Positions 36,879 through 46,452 of a stretch of DNA of 64,000 nucleotides are shown piece by piece; the first letter of the stretch is position 1; each line of letters starts with the position of its first letter. The translations under genes and the position numbers were made by a program. Origin of the DNA: Proteiniborus sp. DW1 (lineage in GTDB: Bacteria; Bacillota; Clostridia; Tissierellales; Proteiniboraceae); contig NZ_FMDO01000007.1 in assembly GCF_900095305.1 (NCBI RefSeq), positions 62,001-126,000 of the forward strand, in the 5' to 3' direction. The notes below the pieces were generated by a model. That model made no database searches, was not told the DNA's origin, and saw nothing but the letters and a program-made list of their open reading frames with translations.

Positions 36879-36943
36879 AAGTGTATAAAGACAGTAATCT
36901 ATGATACAATATACTTGTAGTTTAACAATTTGGGGGAATTCAT

Positions 36944-37759
36944 ATGGAAATAATCGCCCTAATAGGCCATAGCGGTACAGGAAAGAGCTACAAGGCAATT
37001 GCTGTAGCTAAAGAAAGGGATATAGAATATATTATTGATGATGGGCTATTAATAAGGGGAAATAAGATAGTAGCTGGAAAATCTGCAAAGAGAGAAAATA
37101 CCATAGTTAGTGCTATTAGAAGAGCTGTGTTTATGGACAATGTCCATAGATTAGAAGTGAGAAATGCAATAATAAAGCATAATCCTTCTAAGATATTGAT
37201 ACTAGGCACTTCAGATAAAATGATAGACAAGATTACAAGCTCCCTAAGACTTCCTGAGGCATGTGAGAGAATTTATATCGAGGATATTTCAACTGAAGAA
37301 GAAATAGACATAGCCAGGAAATACAGAAAAAAGGAAGGGAAGCATGTTATTCCAGTTCCTACCTTTGAGGTGAAAAAGGATTTTTCTGGGTATTTCATTG
37401 ACAGCCTAAAAATATGGAGAAAGAAAGAGAATCCTAAAGAGCATACGGTATATGAAAAGACTGTAGTAAGGCCTACTTTTAGTTATCATGGTAAATACAC
37501 TATTTCAGACGGTGTAATAAAGGATTTATTGAGACATGTTGCAAGTAAAGTTATTGGAATTTCGAAGGTTTATGGCGTACAGATAAAGAGCCTAGAGCAA
37601 GGGATTATTATTAGTTTTAATGTGGAATTTATGTATGGAAATCCAATAATGCCTTTGATTACACTTATGCAGAAGCAGATTATCTATGAGGTTGAGAATA
37701 TGACTTCATTAAATATCCTTGCAGTTGATGTAACTGTTAAGAAAATAGTCATACCTTAA
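36944..37759 (+). CDS. P-loop NTPase fused to Asp23/Gls24-like domain
   Basis: A 271-residue protein. Residues 1 to about 150 form a small P-loop domain with Walker A GHSGTGKS at 7-14 and a probable Walker B region in KILILGTSD. After a linker, residues about 165-271 resemble the Asp23/Gls24 (DUF322) fold: SYHGKYTISDGVIKDLLRHVA and the paired beta strands at the end. Asp23 proteins are envelope- or stress-associated in Firmicutes; the ATPase fusion has no function I know. GGGGG precedes the ATG. It is monocistronic, with strong terminators on both sides. Confidence 0.75.
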   Translation: MEIIALIGHSGTGKSYKAIAVAKERDIEYIIDDGLLIRGNKIVAGKSAKRENTIVSAIRRAVFMDNVHRLEVRNAIIKHNPSKILILGTSDKMIDKITSSLRLPEACERIYIEDISTEEEIDIARKYRKKEGKHVIPVPTFEVKKDFSGYFIDSLKIWRKKENPKEHTVYEKTVVRPTFSYHGKYTISDGVIKDLLRHVASKVIGISKVYGVQIKSLEQGIIISFNVEFMYGNPIMPLITLMQKQIIYEVENMTSLNILAVDVTVKKIVIP

Positions 37760-37766
37760 ATATAGA

Positions 37767-37810
37767 AAACTCCCTTCTTCTATTGATTTCAAGAAGAAAG
37801 GAGTTTTTTT
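37767..37810. terminator. Bidirectional terminator
   Basis: AAACTCC-TTCTTCT and AGAAGAA-GGAGTTT arms with a 10-base loop and a run of seven T on the plus strand; the minus-strand chemoreceptor gene ends just beyond. Confidence 0.9.
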
Positions 37811-37818
37811 ATAAGTTT

Positions 37819-39891
37819 TTATAGTTTAAATGTGTTTACAAGATTATTTAATTCATTAACAACTTCACGTAGATCAATAGCCATTTGGGCAATACTTTCT
37901 ATTGTAGCAGTTTGCTCCTCAGTTGTAGCAGCAACTTCTTCTGAAGAAGCTGCTGACTCCTCAGATATGGCTGAAATACTCTCTATAGATGAAACTACTC
38001 TATTCTTAGTCTCATCAACTACATTTACCTTATCTAATAACATATTTATTTGATGTACAGACTTTTCTATAGACTCATAGATTAACATAAATGCCTTACC
38101 ATTTTCATCCACTGCTACATTAGATTCATTAAATATCTGGTTGAATGTATCTACATTTGCCTTGGTTTTAGACATGTTTTCACGTATATTAGATATAATA
38201 CCTTCTATTTCATCAGAATATCGTGCAGATTGCTCAGCAAGTTTTCTTATTTCATCTGCAACTACAGCAAATCCTCTACCATTTTCGCCTGCTCTAGCTG
38301 CCTCAATAGAAGCATTTAACGAAAGCAAGTTTGTCTGCTCAGATATAGACTGAATCGTATTTACTATATCATGAATAGAGTTAGATTGATTTGATAAGTC
38401 ATTTATATTGTTAGATACTTCAACAGCTAACTTAGCATTTTGGTTAAACTTATCTTGAAGAACCTTTATTTTCTCAACGCCTTCAATACTATGTTTGCTC
38501 ATTTCGTCTGAAAAGCCTTTTAATCTAGAAACACTTTCACCAATATCATTTATTTCCCTAGCTAAGATTAATAGTTGCTCTGTACCTTCTTGTGTTTCTT
38601 TAGCTTGCTCTGTAGCTCCAGCTGCCATTTCTTCTATAGCTCTTGCAACCTCTTGAAGAGCAATAGAAGTTTCGTCTGTGGCAGTTACTAGCCTTGTTGA
38701 ATATTGATCTAAATGAATAGAGTTTTTTGAAATCTTATTTACCATTTCTCTTAGAGCTTTTCTCATTTTGTCTACTGATACTGCCATCAATCCCGTTTCA
38801 TCTCTTAAAGAATATAACTTTTTATCTTCATATTCTATTAAGTCAAATTCAGATGTTCTATTAATAAATCCTGTTAAGCTGACTATAGGTGAAGAAATTC
38901 TCTTACCAAATATAAATGCAACTGCAATAGATATTATTATTCCTCCTATAGCTAGTGAGATAAGAAGTTGAATCAAGCCATGCATTTCCTTATATATTTC
39001 AGTTATTGGAGCAATAACTATTAATGTGTAACCATTGCAAGTTCTAGCATATCCTAATAATTTATCCTCACCCCCAAAAAATGTTTCTAAGACGTCTGAT
39101 GACTTTTGTTCTATGGTATCTACTATGTACTTGTATTGGCCATTGTTTATTGTACCTATGTTATCGTTCACATTTAATGTAGGGTGAACTAAATAATCAT
39201 ACTCCTCGTTTAGGAGAAAAGCATATCCTGTATCAAAAATCTTAACTTCATTTACAAGTTTTTTAAGATCTTCAAACTCAATTCTGACTCCTGCAACACC
39301 TACAACTTGATTATTTATTATTATTGGAGAAGCAAAGTTTACAATTTCAGTATTAGTCTTTTCATCTATATAAGGATGTGACCAAATACTTCTTTTTTCA
39401 TTGATTACGTTAGTGTACCAGATGTTATTGTTACTTGTTTTACTGTAATCCTTAGCCTTAAGGTTTTCTACCTTGTTTAAGGCACTTGAATCTTTAACTT
39501 TTACATAGTCTAGATACTTAAAATCTCCTGTCAATTCAGGCCTAAAATAAACAAAGATGCCACTAATACCTTCACTGGACTTTCCAACATTTTTTACTAT
39601 ATGATCAAGATCGCTTAAATAATGCTCTGAAGCTTCAGGATCATTAAGCAAAGATATGACATCCTTTGTATCAGTTATTGTTGATATGAGAACCTTAACT
39701 GAATTTTCAAAATGGCTTATTGACTGATCCAGCTTATTTACACTACTAGTGGCAGTTAGTAAAATATTTTCGTGTGCCCCCTTCATTATTACTTTACTGC
39801 TAGATATTGTACTTACTGAGCCAATAATTACTGTTAACACTACAGTACAAGTTAGTATGGATGCTATAACTTTTGTCCTAATACTTTTCAA
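37819..39891 (-). CDS. Methyl-accepting chemotaxis protein with dCache sensor
   Basis: About 690 residues. A membrane helix sits near residues 10-30, then a dCache_1 sensor with the sites [20 protein letters not shown] and [19 protein letters not shown] second helix (about 310-335) and HAMP follow, then a signalling domain with tip [25 protein letters not shown]. The ATG at 39906 overlaps GGGAGG, so the TTG at 39891, eight bases after it, is the likelier start. It is the third chemoreceptor in the window and is similar in plan, but not in sensor sequence, to the one at 34801. Confidence 0.92.
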   Translation of the reverse strand: MKSIRTKVIASILTCTVVLTVIIGSVSTISSSKVIMKGAHENILLTATSSVNKLDQSISHFENSVKVLISTITDTKDVISLLNDPEASEHYLSDLDHIVKNVGKSSEGISGIFVYFRPELTGDFKYLDYVKVKDSSALNKVENLKAKDYSKTSNNNIWYTNVINEKRSIWSHPYIDEKTNTEIVNFASPIIINNQVVGVAGVRIEFEDLKKLVNEVKIFDTGYAFLLNEEYDYLVHPTLNVNDNIGTINNGQYKYIVDTIEQKSSDVLETFFGGEDKLLGYARTCNGYTLIVIAPITEIYKEMHGLIQLLISLAIGGIIISIAVAFIFGKRISSPIVSLTGFINRTSEFDLIEYEDKKLYSLRDETGLMAVSVDKMRKALREMVNKISKNSIHLDQYSTRLVTATDETSIALQEVARAIEEMAAGATEQAKETQEGTEQLLILAREINDIGESVSRLKGFSDEMSKHSIEGVEKIKVLQDKFNQNAKLAVEVSNNINDLSNQSNSIHDIVNTIQSISEQTNLLSLNASIEAARAGENGRGFAVVADEIRKLAEQSARYSDEIEGIISNIRENMSKTKANVDTFNQIFNESNVAVDENGKAFMLIYESIEKSVHQINMLLDKVNVVDETKNRVVSSIESISAISEESAASSEEVAATTEEQTATIESIAQMAIDLREVVNELNNLVNTFKL

Positions 39892-40181
39892 TTTTATTCC
39901 TCCCATATGTAAAATATTATAGAAGGGTAATTTGGTTAATTGGGAATGTTTCAGTTAATTTTACTACATATTGCTTCTTATTAAAAGAATAGAATAGGAT
40001 GAAATATCGTAGAAATATAAATATATATGCATAATACACCAATAATCTAAATTTTTCATTATTTATTAAAAATATGAAAACTAGTATTAAAGACCTAAAT
40101 ATTATATATTAAATTTTTGAAACATATAGAGAGTTATTCTGTATTTTTGTATCGAATTTAACATAGTGTTTTTGCATCTTA
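39892..40181. other. AT-rich gap between chemoreceptor and glutamate dehydrogenase genes
   Basis: Divergent promoter region with no gene. A TATAAT on the minus strand at about 39918-39923 could belong to the chemoreceptor gene; its -35 is poor. Nothing else stands out before the promoter at 40182. Confidence 0.4.
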
Positions 40182-40210
40182 TTTACAGAATGATACTAAT
40201 ATGTTATAAT
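40182..40210 (+). promoter_or_regulatory. Sigma-A promoter for glutamate dehydrogenase
   Basis: TTTACA, 17 bases, TATAAT; it implies a leader of about 95 bases. Confidence 0.75.
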
Positions 40211-40312
40211 TACCATGAAATCTAGTAGTAAGGGCACTTAGGAAAACGATTTACTATGTAAGTCGGATATTATGTTAGTTTTTAAAATGCTAATATTTAA
40301 GGGGGAACTGAA

Positions 40313-41572
40313 ATGGCGGAAAAAACTTTAAATCCTTTTGAGATTGTTCAACAGCAGATAAAGTCAGCATGTGACAAATTAGGAACGGAAGAGGCTGTCT
40401 ATGAACTGCTTAAGCAACCTCTAAGAACACTCGAAGTTAATTTTCCTGTTAAGATGGATGATGGTAGTATAAGAGTATTTACTGGCTATAGGGCACAACA
40501 TAATGATGCTCTTGGTCCAGCAAAAGGAGGAATAAGATTCCATCCAGGAGTTAATTTTGATGAAGTTAAAGCATTATCAGCATGGATGACATTTAAGTGC
40601 GGGGTAGTAGGAGTTCCATATGGTGGAGGAAAAGGTGGAGTAATTGTTGATCCTTCAGAATTATCTCAAGGAGAACTAGAAAGACTTTGTAGAGCTTACA
40701 TAGTAGCGATATCACCTATTATTGGGGAAAAGAAAGATATACCAGCACCGGATGTCGGTACCAACCCGCAAGTAATGTCTTGGATGACAGATGAGTATTC
40801 TAAGATGAGGGGAGAAAATGTACCTGGAATAATTACTGGAAAACCTGTTGCTTATGGAGGATCTCTAGCTAGAAATGAAGCTACTGGATATGGAGTTGCT
40901 TTAATGATGAGAGAAGCGGCTAAGAAAAATGGCTTGGATATGAAGGACCTAAAAGTAGCAGTCCAAGGTTTTGGTAACGTAGGAAGTTTTGCTGCATTAT
41001 ATGCTCAGGAAATGGGTGCAAAAGTCGTTGCGATATCAGATTTTTCATGTTGTTTAGTTGATGAAAATGGAATAGATGTGAAGGCTCTAAAAGAATATTC
41101 TACTAACAATAAAAATAGATTCATAACTGGATTTGGTAATGGGACCAAAGAACTTGACAGAGAAGAGATATTTGGAGTAGAATGCGATCTTTTCTCACCA
41201 TGCGCATTAGAGAATGCTATAACAAGCCAAACTGTAGATAAAATAAAAGCTAAAATAGTAGTTGAAGGAGCTAACGGACCAACTACTCCAGAGGCTAATA
41301 AAGTTCTTAATGAAAAAGGTGTCTTTACAGTACCTGATATATTAGCTAATGCTGGAGGCGTAACTGTATCTTACTTTGAATGGGTACAAAACTTAATGAA
41401 CCATTACTGGTCATTTGAAGAAGTACAACAAAAACAAGAACAGTTAATGGTTAAGGCATTTAATGAAATAATAGATTTATCAGAGCAATACAATGTTGAT
41501 ATGAGAACAGCTGGATACATGATATCTATCAAGAAGGTAGCAGATGCAATGAAGTTAAGAGGATGGTATTAA
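40313..41572 (+). CDS. gdhA: Glutamate dehydrogenase
   Basis: At 419 residues it is the hexameric-class length typical of clostridia and archaea. Catalytic and substrate regions are visible: GYRAQHNDALGPAKGGIRFHP, MTFKCGVVGVPYGGGKGG with the lysines, and PAPDVGTNPQVMSWM; the NAD(P) fold has VQGFGNVGSFAAL. It interconverts glutamate and 2-oxoglutarate plus ammonia, central to amino acid fermentation and ammonia handling. It precedes the nicotinate region, whose ring opening releases ammonia, but it has its own promoter and two terminators, so the link may be only neighbourhood. AAGGGGG precedes the ATG. Confidence 0.96.
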   Translation: MAEKTLNPFEIVQQQIKSACDKLGTEEAVYELLKQPLRTLEVNFPVKMDDGSIRVFTGYRAQHNDALGPAKGGIRFHPGVNFDEVKALSAWMTFKCGVVGVPYGGGKGGVIVDPSELSQGELERLCRAYIVAISPIIGEKKDIPAPDVGTNPQVMSWMTDEYSKMRGENVPGIITGKPVAYGGSLARNEATGYGVALMMREAAKKNGLDMKDLKVAVQGFGNVGSFAALYAQEMGAKVVAISDFSCCLVDENGIDVKALKEYSTNNKNRFITGFGNGTKELDREEIFGVECDLFSPCALENAITSQTVDKIKAKIVVEGANGPTTPEANKVLNEKGVFTVPDILANAGGVTVSYFEWVQNLMNHYWSFEEVQQKQEQLMVKAFNEIIDLSEQYNVDMRTAGYMISIKKVADAMKLRGWY

Positions 41573-41590
41573 AATATAGAAATAACATAC

Positions 41591-41623
41591 AACCCTTGGT
41601 AACAATTTATCAGGGGTTTTTTT
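41591..41623 (+). terminator. First terminator after glutamate dehydrogenase
   Basis: AACCC(T)TG and CA(G)GGGTT arms with a long loop and seven T. Confidence 0.7.
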
Positions 41624-41626
41624 AGA

Positions 41627-41667
41627 AAGCACGACTTTTCATCATTGAGAAGTCGTGCTTTTTTTTT
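41627..41667. terminator. Second, strong terminator after glutamate dehydrogenase
   Basis: AAGCACGACTT and AAGTCGTGCTT, 11-base perfect arms extended by TC/GA, followed by a long T-run. The tandem pair insulates the nicotinate regulator. Confidence 0.9.
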
Positions 41668-41849
41668 GAGAATTATGCTAATTCTCATGTTTATTTGTTG
41701 ATTAAAAACTTTATAATATATGGAACATATGTCGAATTTACACTAACTATTTCGACATTGTTAATATTCTGATATAATATATTTAAATTGACAAATAAAA
41801 TTCATGACTTGTACTATTTTATATAAACATAAGGAGGTTCTAGTTTTAT

Positions 41850-43424
41850 ATGGACAGGATTCCAACAATACTTATAGATTCACTTCCTATTATTGCTAAG
41901 GTTACTTCTGGATATTCGACACTTACTAACAAAAATGGTGAAAGATTAAAGACTGTAGATTCTTCTGGACGCGAAATAGAAGATCTAAAGGGAATATACT
42001 ATGACTTAGCAAAGCAAGCAGCAGATGAACAAAAGCCTATATATGGTATGTCACAGATTGAAACTGGAGCAGAAACCTGGTGTATACCAATAGGGGATTA
42101 TGTATTATGTTGTAGTAATGTTGAGCGGATTAAATATAGTAATGCTCTTAAGCAGTCCTTGATTGATGCTTTACCTTTTATTGCCCGTGTTGCAGGAGGA
42201 GAGGCAGTGGTATTTGACGGCGAAGGTAAAAGATTGGCATCAATTAATTCAAATGGAGAGGTAAACGAAAAGTTTTTAGGAACCATAAGCAAAGATGCGA
42301 ATGAAGCAATGAAAGCACAGAAACCTGTTATTGGTGAATCAAACTATATTAGTGGTGCAAGTGCTGTTAGGATTCCAATGGGTAAGGATTTTGGCTTCGG
42401 ATTTAATAATGAGGACCATATTCAGAAAAACAATAGTTTAATGAATGAAATGAAGAAATATCAAAATGCAAAATATAACTTTTCTGATATTATAGGAAAT
42501 ACTAAAGAAATAGGTAGAGCAAAGGAAATAGCTAATATAGCTGCCCAGTCTAGCTCAAATGTTTTAATCTTTGGTGAAACTGGAACAGGAAAGGAAGTTT
42601 TTGCTCAATCTATTCATAATGCAAGCAATAGGGCTAATAAGCCTTTTGTAGCTATAAACTGCTCTGCCATACCTCAAAATCTTATGGAAAGTAGTTTTTT
42701 TGGATATGAAAGTGGAGCCTTTACGGGAGCAAAAAAAGGTGGTTCTGCTGGAGTTTTCGAACAAGCTAACGGAGGAACGTTATTCCTTGATGAGATTAGT
42801 GAAATGCATCTAGATCTCCAATCAAAGATACTGAGGGTTCTACAGGAAAGGGAAGTAAGGAGAATAGGAAGTGAGAAAGTAATTCATCTGGATATAAGAA
42901 TAATATCTGCTTCTAACAAGGATTTGGACAAGCTAGTCAATGAAGGGAAGTTTAGACAGGACTTATTTTATAGATTAAACGTCCTTGATATACAGCTTCC
43001 TTCATTAAGATATATAAAAGAAGATATTCCGTTACTTGTTAAACATGCAATTAAAAAAATGAATATTATTTTTGGAAGATTTGTGGAAGGTATAGACGAT
43101 GAGGCTTTAGGTACTCTCGTAAATTATAGTTGGCCTGGTAATATTAGAGAGTTGATGAATTGTGTTGAAAAAGCATTTAATATTATTGGTAATGAGAGAA
43201 TAATAAGGGTGAAGCATTTACCTAGAAACATTAAGGAAAGCCTTAATGTTTTAGATGTCAACGATGAGGGGCTTGAAGAAATGCTAAAAAGATATGAGCG
43301 AGAAATAATTCTTAAAGCTCTTAAAATAAATAATGGGATTAAGTCTAAAGCAGCTAATTATCTAAAAATTAGTACAACTACTTTGTGGAGGAAAATAAAT
43401 CAATTGAATATTGAGAATGAATAG
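41850..43424 (+). CDS. Sigma-54-dependent transcriptional activator with duplicated N-terminal domain
   Basis: The 524 residues divide into three parts. Residues about 7-88 and 105-190 are two copies of one domain: LIDSLPIIAKVTSG against LIDALPFIARVAGG, then KNGERLKTVDSSGRE against GEGKRLASINSNGEV, and QKPIYGMSQIETGA against QKPVIGESNYISGA. An AAA+ domain follows with Walker A GETGTGKE and the sigma-54-contacting ESGAFTGAKKGG; the C-terminal Fis-type helix-turn-helix is KSKAANYLKISTTTLWRKI. It has no receiver, PAS or known ligand domain, so the duplicated part is probably the sensor. AAGGAGG precedes the ATG. Its position and the sites at 43427 and 49790 suggest it controls nicotinate degradation. 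Confidence 0.88.
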   Translation: MDRIPTILIDSLPIIAKVTSGYSTLTNKNGERLKTVDSSGREIEDLKGIYYDLAKQAADEQKPIYGMSQIETGAETWCIPIGDYVLCCSNVERIKYSNALKQSLIDALPFIARVAGGEAVVFDGEGKRLASINSNGEVNEKFLGTISKDANEAMKAQKPVIGESNYISGASAVRIPMGKDFGFGFNNEDHIQKNNSLMNEMKKYQNAKYNFSDIIGNTKEIGRAKEIANIAAQSSSNVLIFGETGTGKEVFAQSIHNASNRANKPFVAINCSAIPQNLMESSFFGYESGAFTGAKKGGSAGVFEQANGGTLFLDEISEMHLDLQSKILRVLQEREVRRIGSEKVIHLDIRIISASNKDLDKLVNEGKFRQDLFYRLNVLDIQLPSLRYIKEDIPLLVKHAIKKMNIIFGRFVEGIDDEALGTLVNYSWPGNIRELMNCVEKAFNIIGNERIIRVKHLPRNIKESLNVLDVNDEGLEEMLKRYEREIILKALKINNGIKSKAANYLKISTTTLWRKINQLNIENE

Positions 43425-43426
43425 CG

Positions 43427-43440
43427 TTTCAAAATTGAAA
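43427..43440. promoter_or_regulatory. Candidate activator site (TTTCA-N4-TGAAA), ndhF side, site 1
   Basis: TTTCAAAATTGAAA, two bases after the activator's stop codon and about 265 bases upstream of the sigma-54 promoter. A half-site TTTTGAAA follows at 43453-43460. Confidence 0.5.
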
Positions 43441-43500
43441 TTTGCATTGCGATTTTGAAATACTGATTACTGTTGAATTTGTAAAGCTAGTAGTTTTTTT

Positions 43501-43540
43501 CTGAAAACATTTCAAAAATGAAAATGTTTTCAGAATTTTT
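43501..43540 (+). terminator. Hairpin after activator gene; contains candidate activator site 2
   Basis: CTGAAAACATTTCA pairs with TGAAA(A)TGTTTTCAG, one bulged A, then AATTTTTTTATT. It reads as the activator's terminator. The hairpin centre, 43510-43523, is itself TTTCA-AAAA-TGAAA, the same word as the other sites, so the stretch may do both jobs. Confidence 0.65.
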
Positions 43541-43693
43541 TTATTATTTTACATACAATCCACAATGATTTTTAAAGTTCATTAGTGAGAAAATAAACTT
43601 AAAAGATTATTTGTTAAAAGGTTGTAACAGTAGATGATTATATAGATTGCATAGCTACTTGGAAATAGTTATTTTTTTATCAGTATTTATAAC

Positions 43694-43711
43694 TTGGCAA
43701 GGCTTTTGCAT
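43694..43711 (+). promoter_or_regulatory. Sigma-54 promoter for ndhFSLM
   Basis: TTGGCA at 43694-43699 and TTGCAT at 43706-43711, with GG to GC spacing of exactly 12, matching TTGGCAC-N5-TTGCW apart from one base. It lies about 80 bases before the ndhF start. Confidence 0.85.
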
Positions 43712-43790
43712 AAATACACTATAAGAAATTGCAGCAGCTTAAGAACCAAAATTTGAAATATTCAAGTTAATAATGTGTAGGAGGGATAAG

Positions 43791-44663
43791 ATGAAACAAT
43801 TTTGTTACTATGCTCCATCAACAATTGAGGAAGCAGTAAAGATACTAACGGGAGCAGATGAGAATACTCAAATTATAGCCGGAGGGACTGACTTTATTGT
43901 TCAAATAAATCAAAAGATGATTTCTCCAGAAAAAGTAGTGGATATTAAAAAAATTAAGGAAATGAAGTATGTAAAAGAGGAAAATGGATTCATAAAGATT
44001 GGTGCTGCTACTAATTTTAGTGAACTAGACTGCTCTGAAATATTATTAAGAAAGGCTAAGGCTCTCGCTATAGCTTGTGGAGAAGTTGGCTCTACACAAA
44101 TTAGAAATCTAGGAACTATTGGAGGCAATATAGTAAATGCTTCTGCTGCAGGAGATTCTATAGCCGCTCTTATGGCTCTTGATGCTTCAGTTGTTTTAAA
44201 AAGTGAAAAAGAAGAAAGAGTTATGAAATTAGAAGAATTCTACCAGGGTCCTGGGAACTGCCAAATTAGAAAAGATGAACTATTGACTGAGATATTTTTC
44301 CAAAGTCCTAATGAAAGGACAGCTACAAGTTTTAAAAAGCTAGGAAAAAGAAAAGCTTTAGCTATAGTTGTTATAAGTGCAGGAGCTTTAATCGAAAAGG
44401 ATACTGATAACAAATGTACAAAGGCACAAATTTCATTAGGTGCTATTTCAAGATATCCAATAAGAGTTAGAGAAGCTGAAAAACTATTAATTGGAAAAGA
44501 ATTAAATGAGCAAAATATTGAAGCGTGTTTAGAGAAGTTAGCTGAAATAACAGACATCAGTGTTACCAACTCACCTTTTAAACACTTGGCCCTCTATAAG
44601 AGTTCAGCTATTAAGGGTATTGCAAGAGATATGTTTGCTGATATATTGGCAGATTTAAAATAG
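43791..44663 (+). CDS. ndhF: Nicotinate dehydrogenase FAD subunit
   Basis: 290 residues of the CO-dehydrogenase-type flavoprotein family: N-terminal FAD-binding IIAGGTDFIVQINQ and the middle TIGGNIVNASAAGDSIAALMALDA segment, then the C-terminal CODH_FAD domain. It carries electrons from the iron-sulfur subunit to NADP in the enzyme that hydroxylates nicotinate at C6. ATG 43791 after AGGAGGG is preferred to ATG 43773. It opens the sigma-54-driven operon ndhF-ndhS-ndhL-ndhM, the same four-subunit set as in Eubacterium barkeri. Confidence 0.93.
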   Translation: MKQFCYYAPSTIEEAVKILTGADENTQIIAGGTDFIVQINQKMISPEKVVDIKKIKEMKYVKEENGFIKIGAATNFSELDCSEILLRKAKALAIACGEVGSTQIRNLGTIGGNIVNASAAGDSIAALMALDASVVLKSEKEERVMKLEEFYQGPGNCQIRKDELLTEIFFQSPNERTATSFKKLGKRKALAIVVISAGALIEKDTDNKCTKAQISLGAISRYPIRVREAEKLLIGKELNEQNIEACLEKLAEITDISVTNSPFKHLALYKSSAIKGIARDMFADILADLK

Positions 44664-44693
44664 TATTATCTATCAAAAGAGGAGGTTTATATT

Positions 44694-45158
44694 TTGGAGA
44701 AAATAAAAATATCGTTTAACCTAAATAATGAAGATGTAACTATAGATATAAATCCAAATAAGAGATTAATAGACATGCTTAGAGAGGATTTTAAACTAAC
44801 AAGTGTTAAGGAAGGGTGTTCTGAAGGTGAGTGTGGTGCTTGTACTGTAATAGTAGATAGCTGTGCAGTAACTTCTTGTATTATGCTAGCTCCTCAAGTT
44901 CATGGAAGTACTGTAATTACCCTTGAAGGTTTATCTAAGAATGGCGATTTAGATAAGCTTCAACAGGCATTTATTGATGCTGGTGCTATTCAATGTGGTT
45001 TTTGTACTCCAGGAATGATACTTTCAGCTAAGGCTTTGTTTATGAAAAAATCTAATCCATCAAGAGAAGAGATTAAAAAAGCAATGTCAGGAAATATTTG
45101 TAGATGTACTGGATATAAAAAAATAATTGATGCAGTTGAAATAGCAAGAGATAAATAA
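44694..45158 (+). CDS. ndhS: Nicotinate dehydrogenase small [2Fe-2S] subunit
   Basis: 154 residues in two domains. Residues 1-80 are a plant-type [2Fe-2S] ferredoxin with CSEGECGACTVIVDSCAVTSC. Residues 81-154 are the four-helix domain of xanthine dehydrogenase-type enzymes with CGFCTPGM and GNICRCTGY. The two clusters link the molybdenum site in NdhL/M to FAD in NdhF. The start is TTG 44694, with GAGGAGG nine bases upstream. Confidence 0.95.
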   Translation: MEKIKISFNLNNEDVTIDINPNKRLIDMLREDFKLTSVKEGCSEGECGACTVIVDSCAVTSCIMLAPQVHGSTVITLEGLSKNGDLDKLQQAFIDAGAIQCGFCTPGMILSAKALFMKKSNPSREEIKKAMSGNICRCTGYKKIIDAVEIARDK

Positions 45159-45176
45159 ATGAAAGGAGGAACTAGA

Positions 45177-46451
45177 GTGGACAATTTAAATATAATTGGC
45201 AAGAGCGTTGAAAAAAAAGATTCACTTAGTAAAGCAATAGGTACAGCAATTTTTTCGGCTGATATAGAATTAGATAATATGTTATATGGTTCAGTTAAAA
45301 GAAGTACTGTAGCTTCTGCTATTTTAAAAAATATTGATACTAGTAAAGCAAAGGCGTTGCCAGGAGTTGCTGCTGTACTGACATACAAAGACATACCTGG
45401 AGATAATAGAGTAGGTATCATAATTAAAGATGAACCCATACTAGTTGATGACAAAATTAGAAGAATAGGTGATGCTCTGGCAATAGTTGCTGCTGAGACA
45501 AAAGAAATTGCCGAGGAAGCCTTAGATTTAATAGAAGTAGAATATGAAGAATTAGAAGGAATATTTACTATAGAAGATGCACTAAAAGAAGGGGTACATG
45601 CAATTCATGGAAACTCAAATGTTCTTCAAAATAAGGATTTGATTTTTGGTGATGTAGATGAAGCGTTTAAGCAATGTGATGTAATAGTTGAAGATACTTA
45701 TAAGACAAATTATTTTGCTCACATGTTTATCGAACCTGAGGCTGGTGTTGCCAAGTATGAAAACGGTATTTTAACATTCTGGAGCTCAACTCAGAATCCT
45801 CACTTTGATAGAGGCGAAGTGGCAAGAATGCTTAAACTTCCACAAAGTAAGGTTAGAAGTATTCAAGCTACTACAGGTGGTGGATTTGGAGGAAAGCTTG
45901 ATATATCAGTACAATGCCATGCTGCTTTATTGGCATATTATACTGGTAGACCAGTGAAGTTTGTTAGAAGTAGAGAAGAGTCTATGAAAGTTTCTTCAAA
46001 AAGACACCCTATGACTTTGAAGCTTAAAACAGGAGCAACAAGAGATGGAAAAATTTTAGCTTTAGATGCACATATAACAGGAGATACAGGTGCATACGCA
46101 TCATATGGACCTGCTGTTATAGGTAGAGCAATGACTCACTTAACTGGACCTTATGAGATTCCAAATGTAAGAGTTAAAGCAACTTTTGTATATACTAACA
46201 ACCCAATGGCAGGTGCATTTAGAGGCTTTGGAGTTCCACAAGCAGCTATAGCCCATGAAGGACAAATGGATTTACTTGCCAAAAAGTTAGGAATGGATCC
46301 AATCGAGCTAAGATTAAAGAATGCTCTAAGAGTTGGTTCTGTCACATCTACGGGTCAACTACTAACCGATGGTGTCGGTATAGTTGAGACTATAGAGAAA
46401 GCAGTGGAAAAAGCAAAAGAAGTGATTTTTACTGAAGGAGAGGTGAAATAG
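45177..46451 (+). CDS. ndhL: Nicotinate dehydrogenase large molybdopterin subunit
   Basis: About 424 residues, equal to the first half of the molybdenum subunit of xanthine dehydrogenase: an N-terminal a/b hammerhead domain (GVAAVLTYKDIPGDNRVG), then the first molybdopterin-binding domain with TTGGGFGGKLD, YTGRPVKFVRSREESM and GAFRGFGVPQA. The protein stops where other family members continue; ndhM supplies the rest. GTG 45177 is chosen, eight bases after AAAGGAGG; the ATG at 45159 lies before that site. The stop is two bases from the ndhM start. Confidence 0.93.
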   Translation: MDNLNIIGKSVEKKDSLSKAIGTAIFSADIELDNMLYGSVKRSTVASAILKNIDTSKAKALPGVAAVLTYKDIPGDNRVGIIIKDEPILVDDKIRRIGDALAIVAAETKEIAEEALDLIEVEYEELEGIFTIEDALKEGVHAIHGNSNVLQNKDLIFGDVDEAFKQCDVIVEDTYKTNYFAHMFIEPEAGVAKYENGILTFWSSTQNPHFDRGEVARMLKLPQSKVRSIQATTGGGFGGKLDISVQCHAALLAYYTGRPVKFVRSREESMKVSSKRHPMTLKLKTGATRDGKILALDAHITGDTGAYASYGPAVIGRAMTHLTGPYEIPNVRVKATFVYTNNPMAGAFRGFGVPQAAIAHEGQMDLLAKKLGMDPIELRLKNALRVGSVTSTGQLLTDGVGIVETIEKAVEKAKEVIFTEGEVK

Positions 46452-46452
46452 G

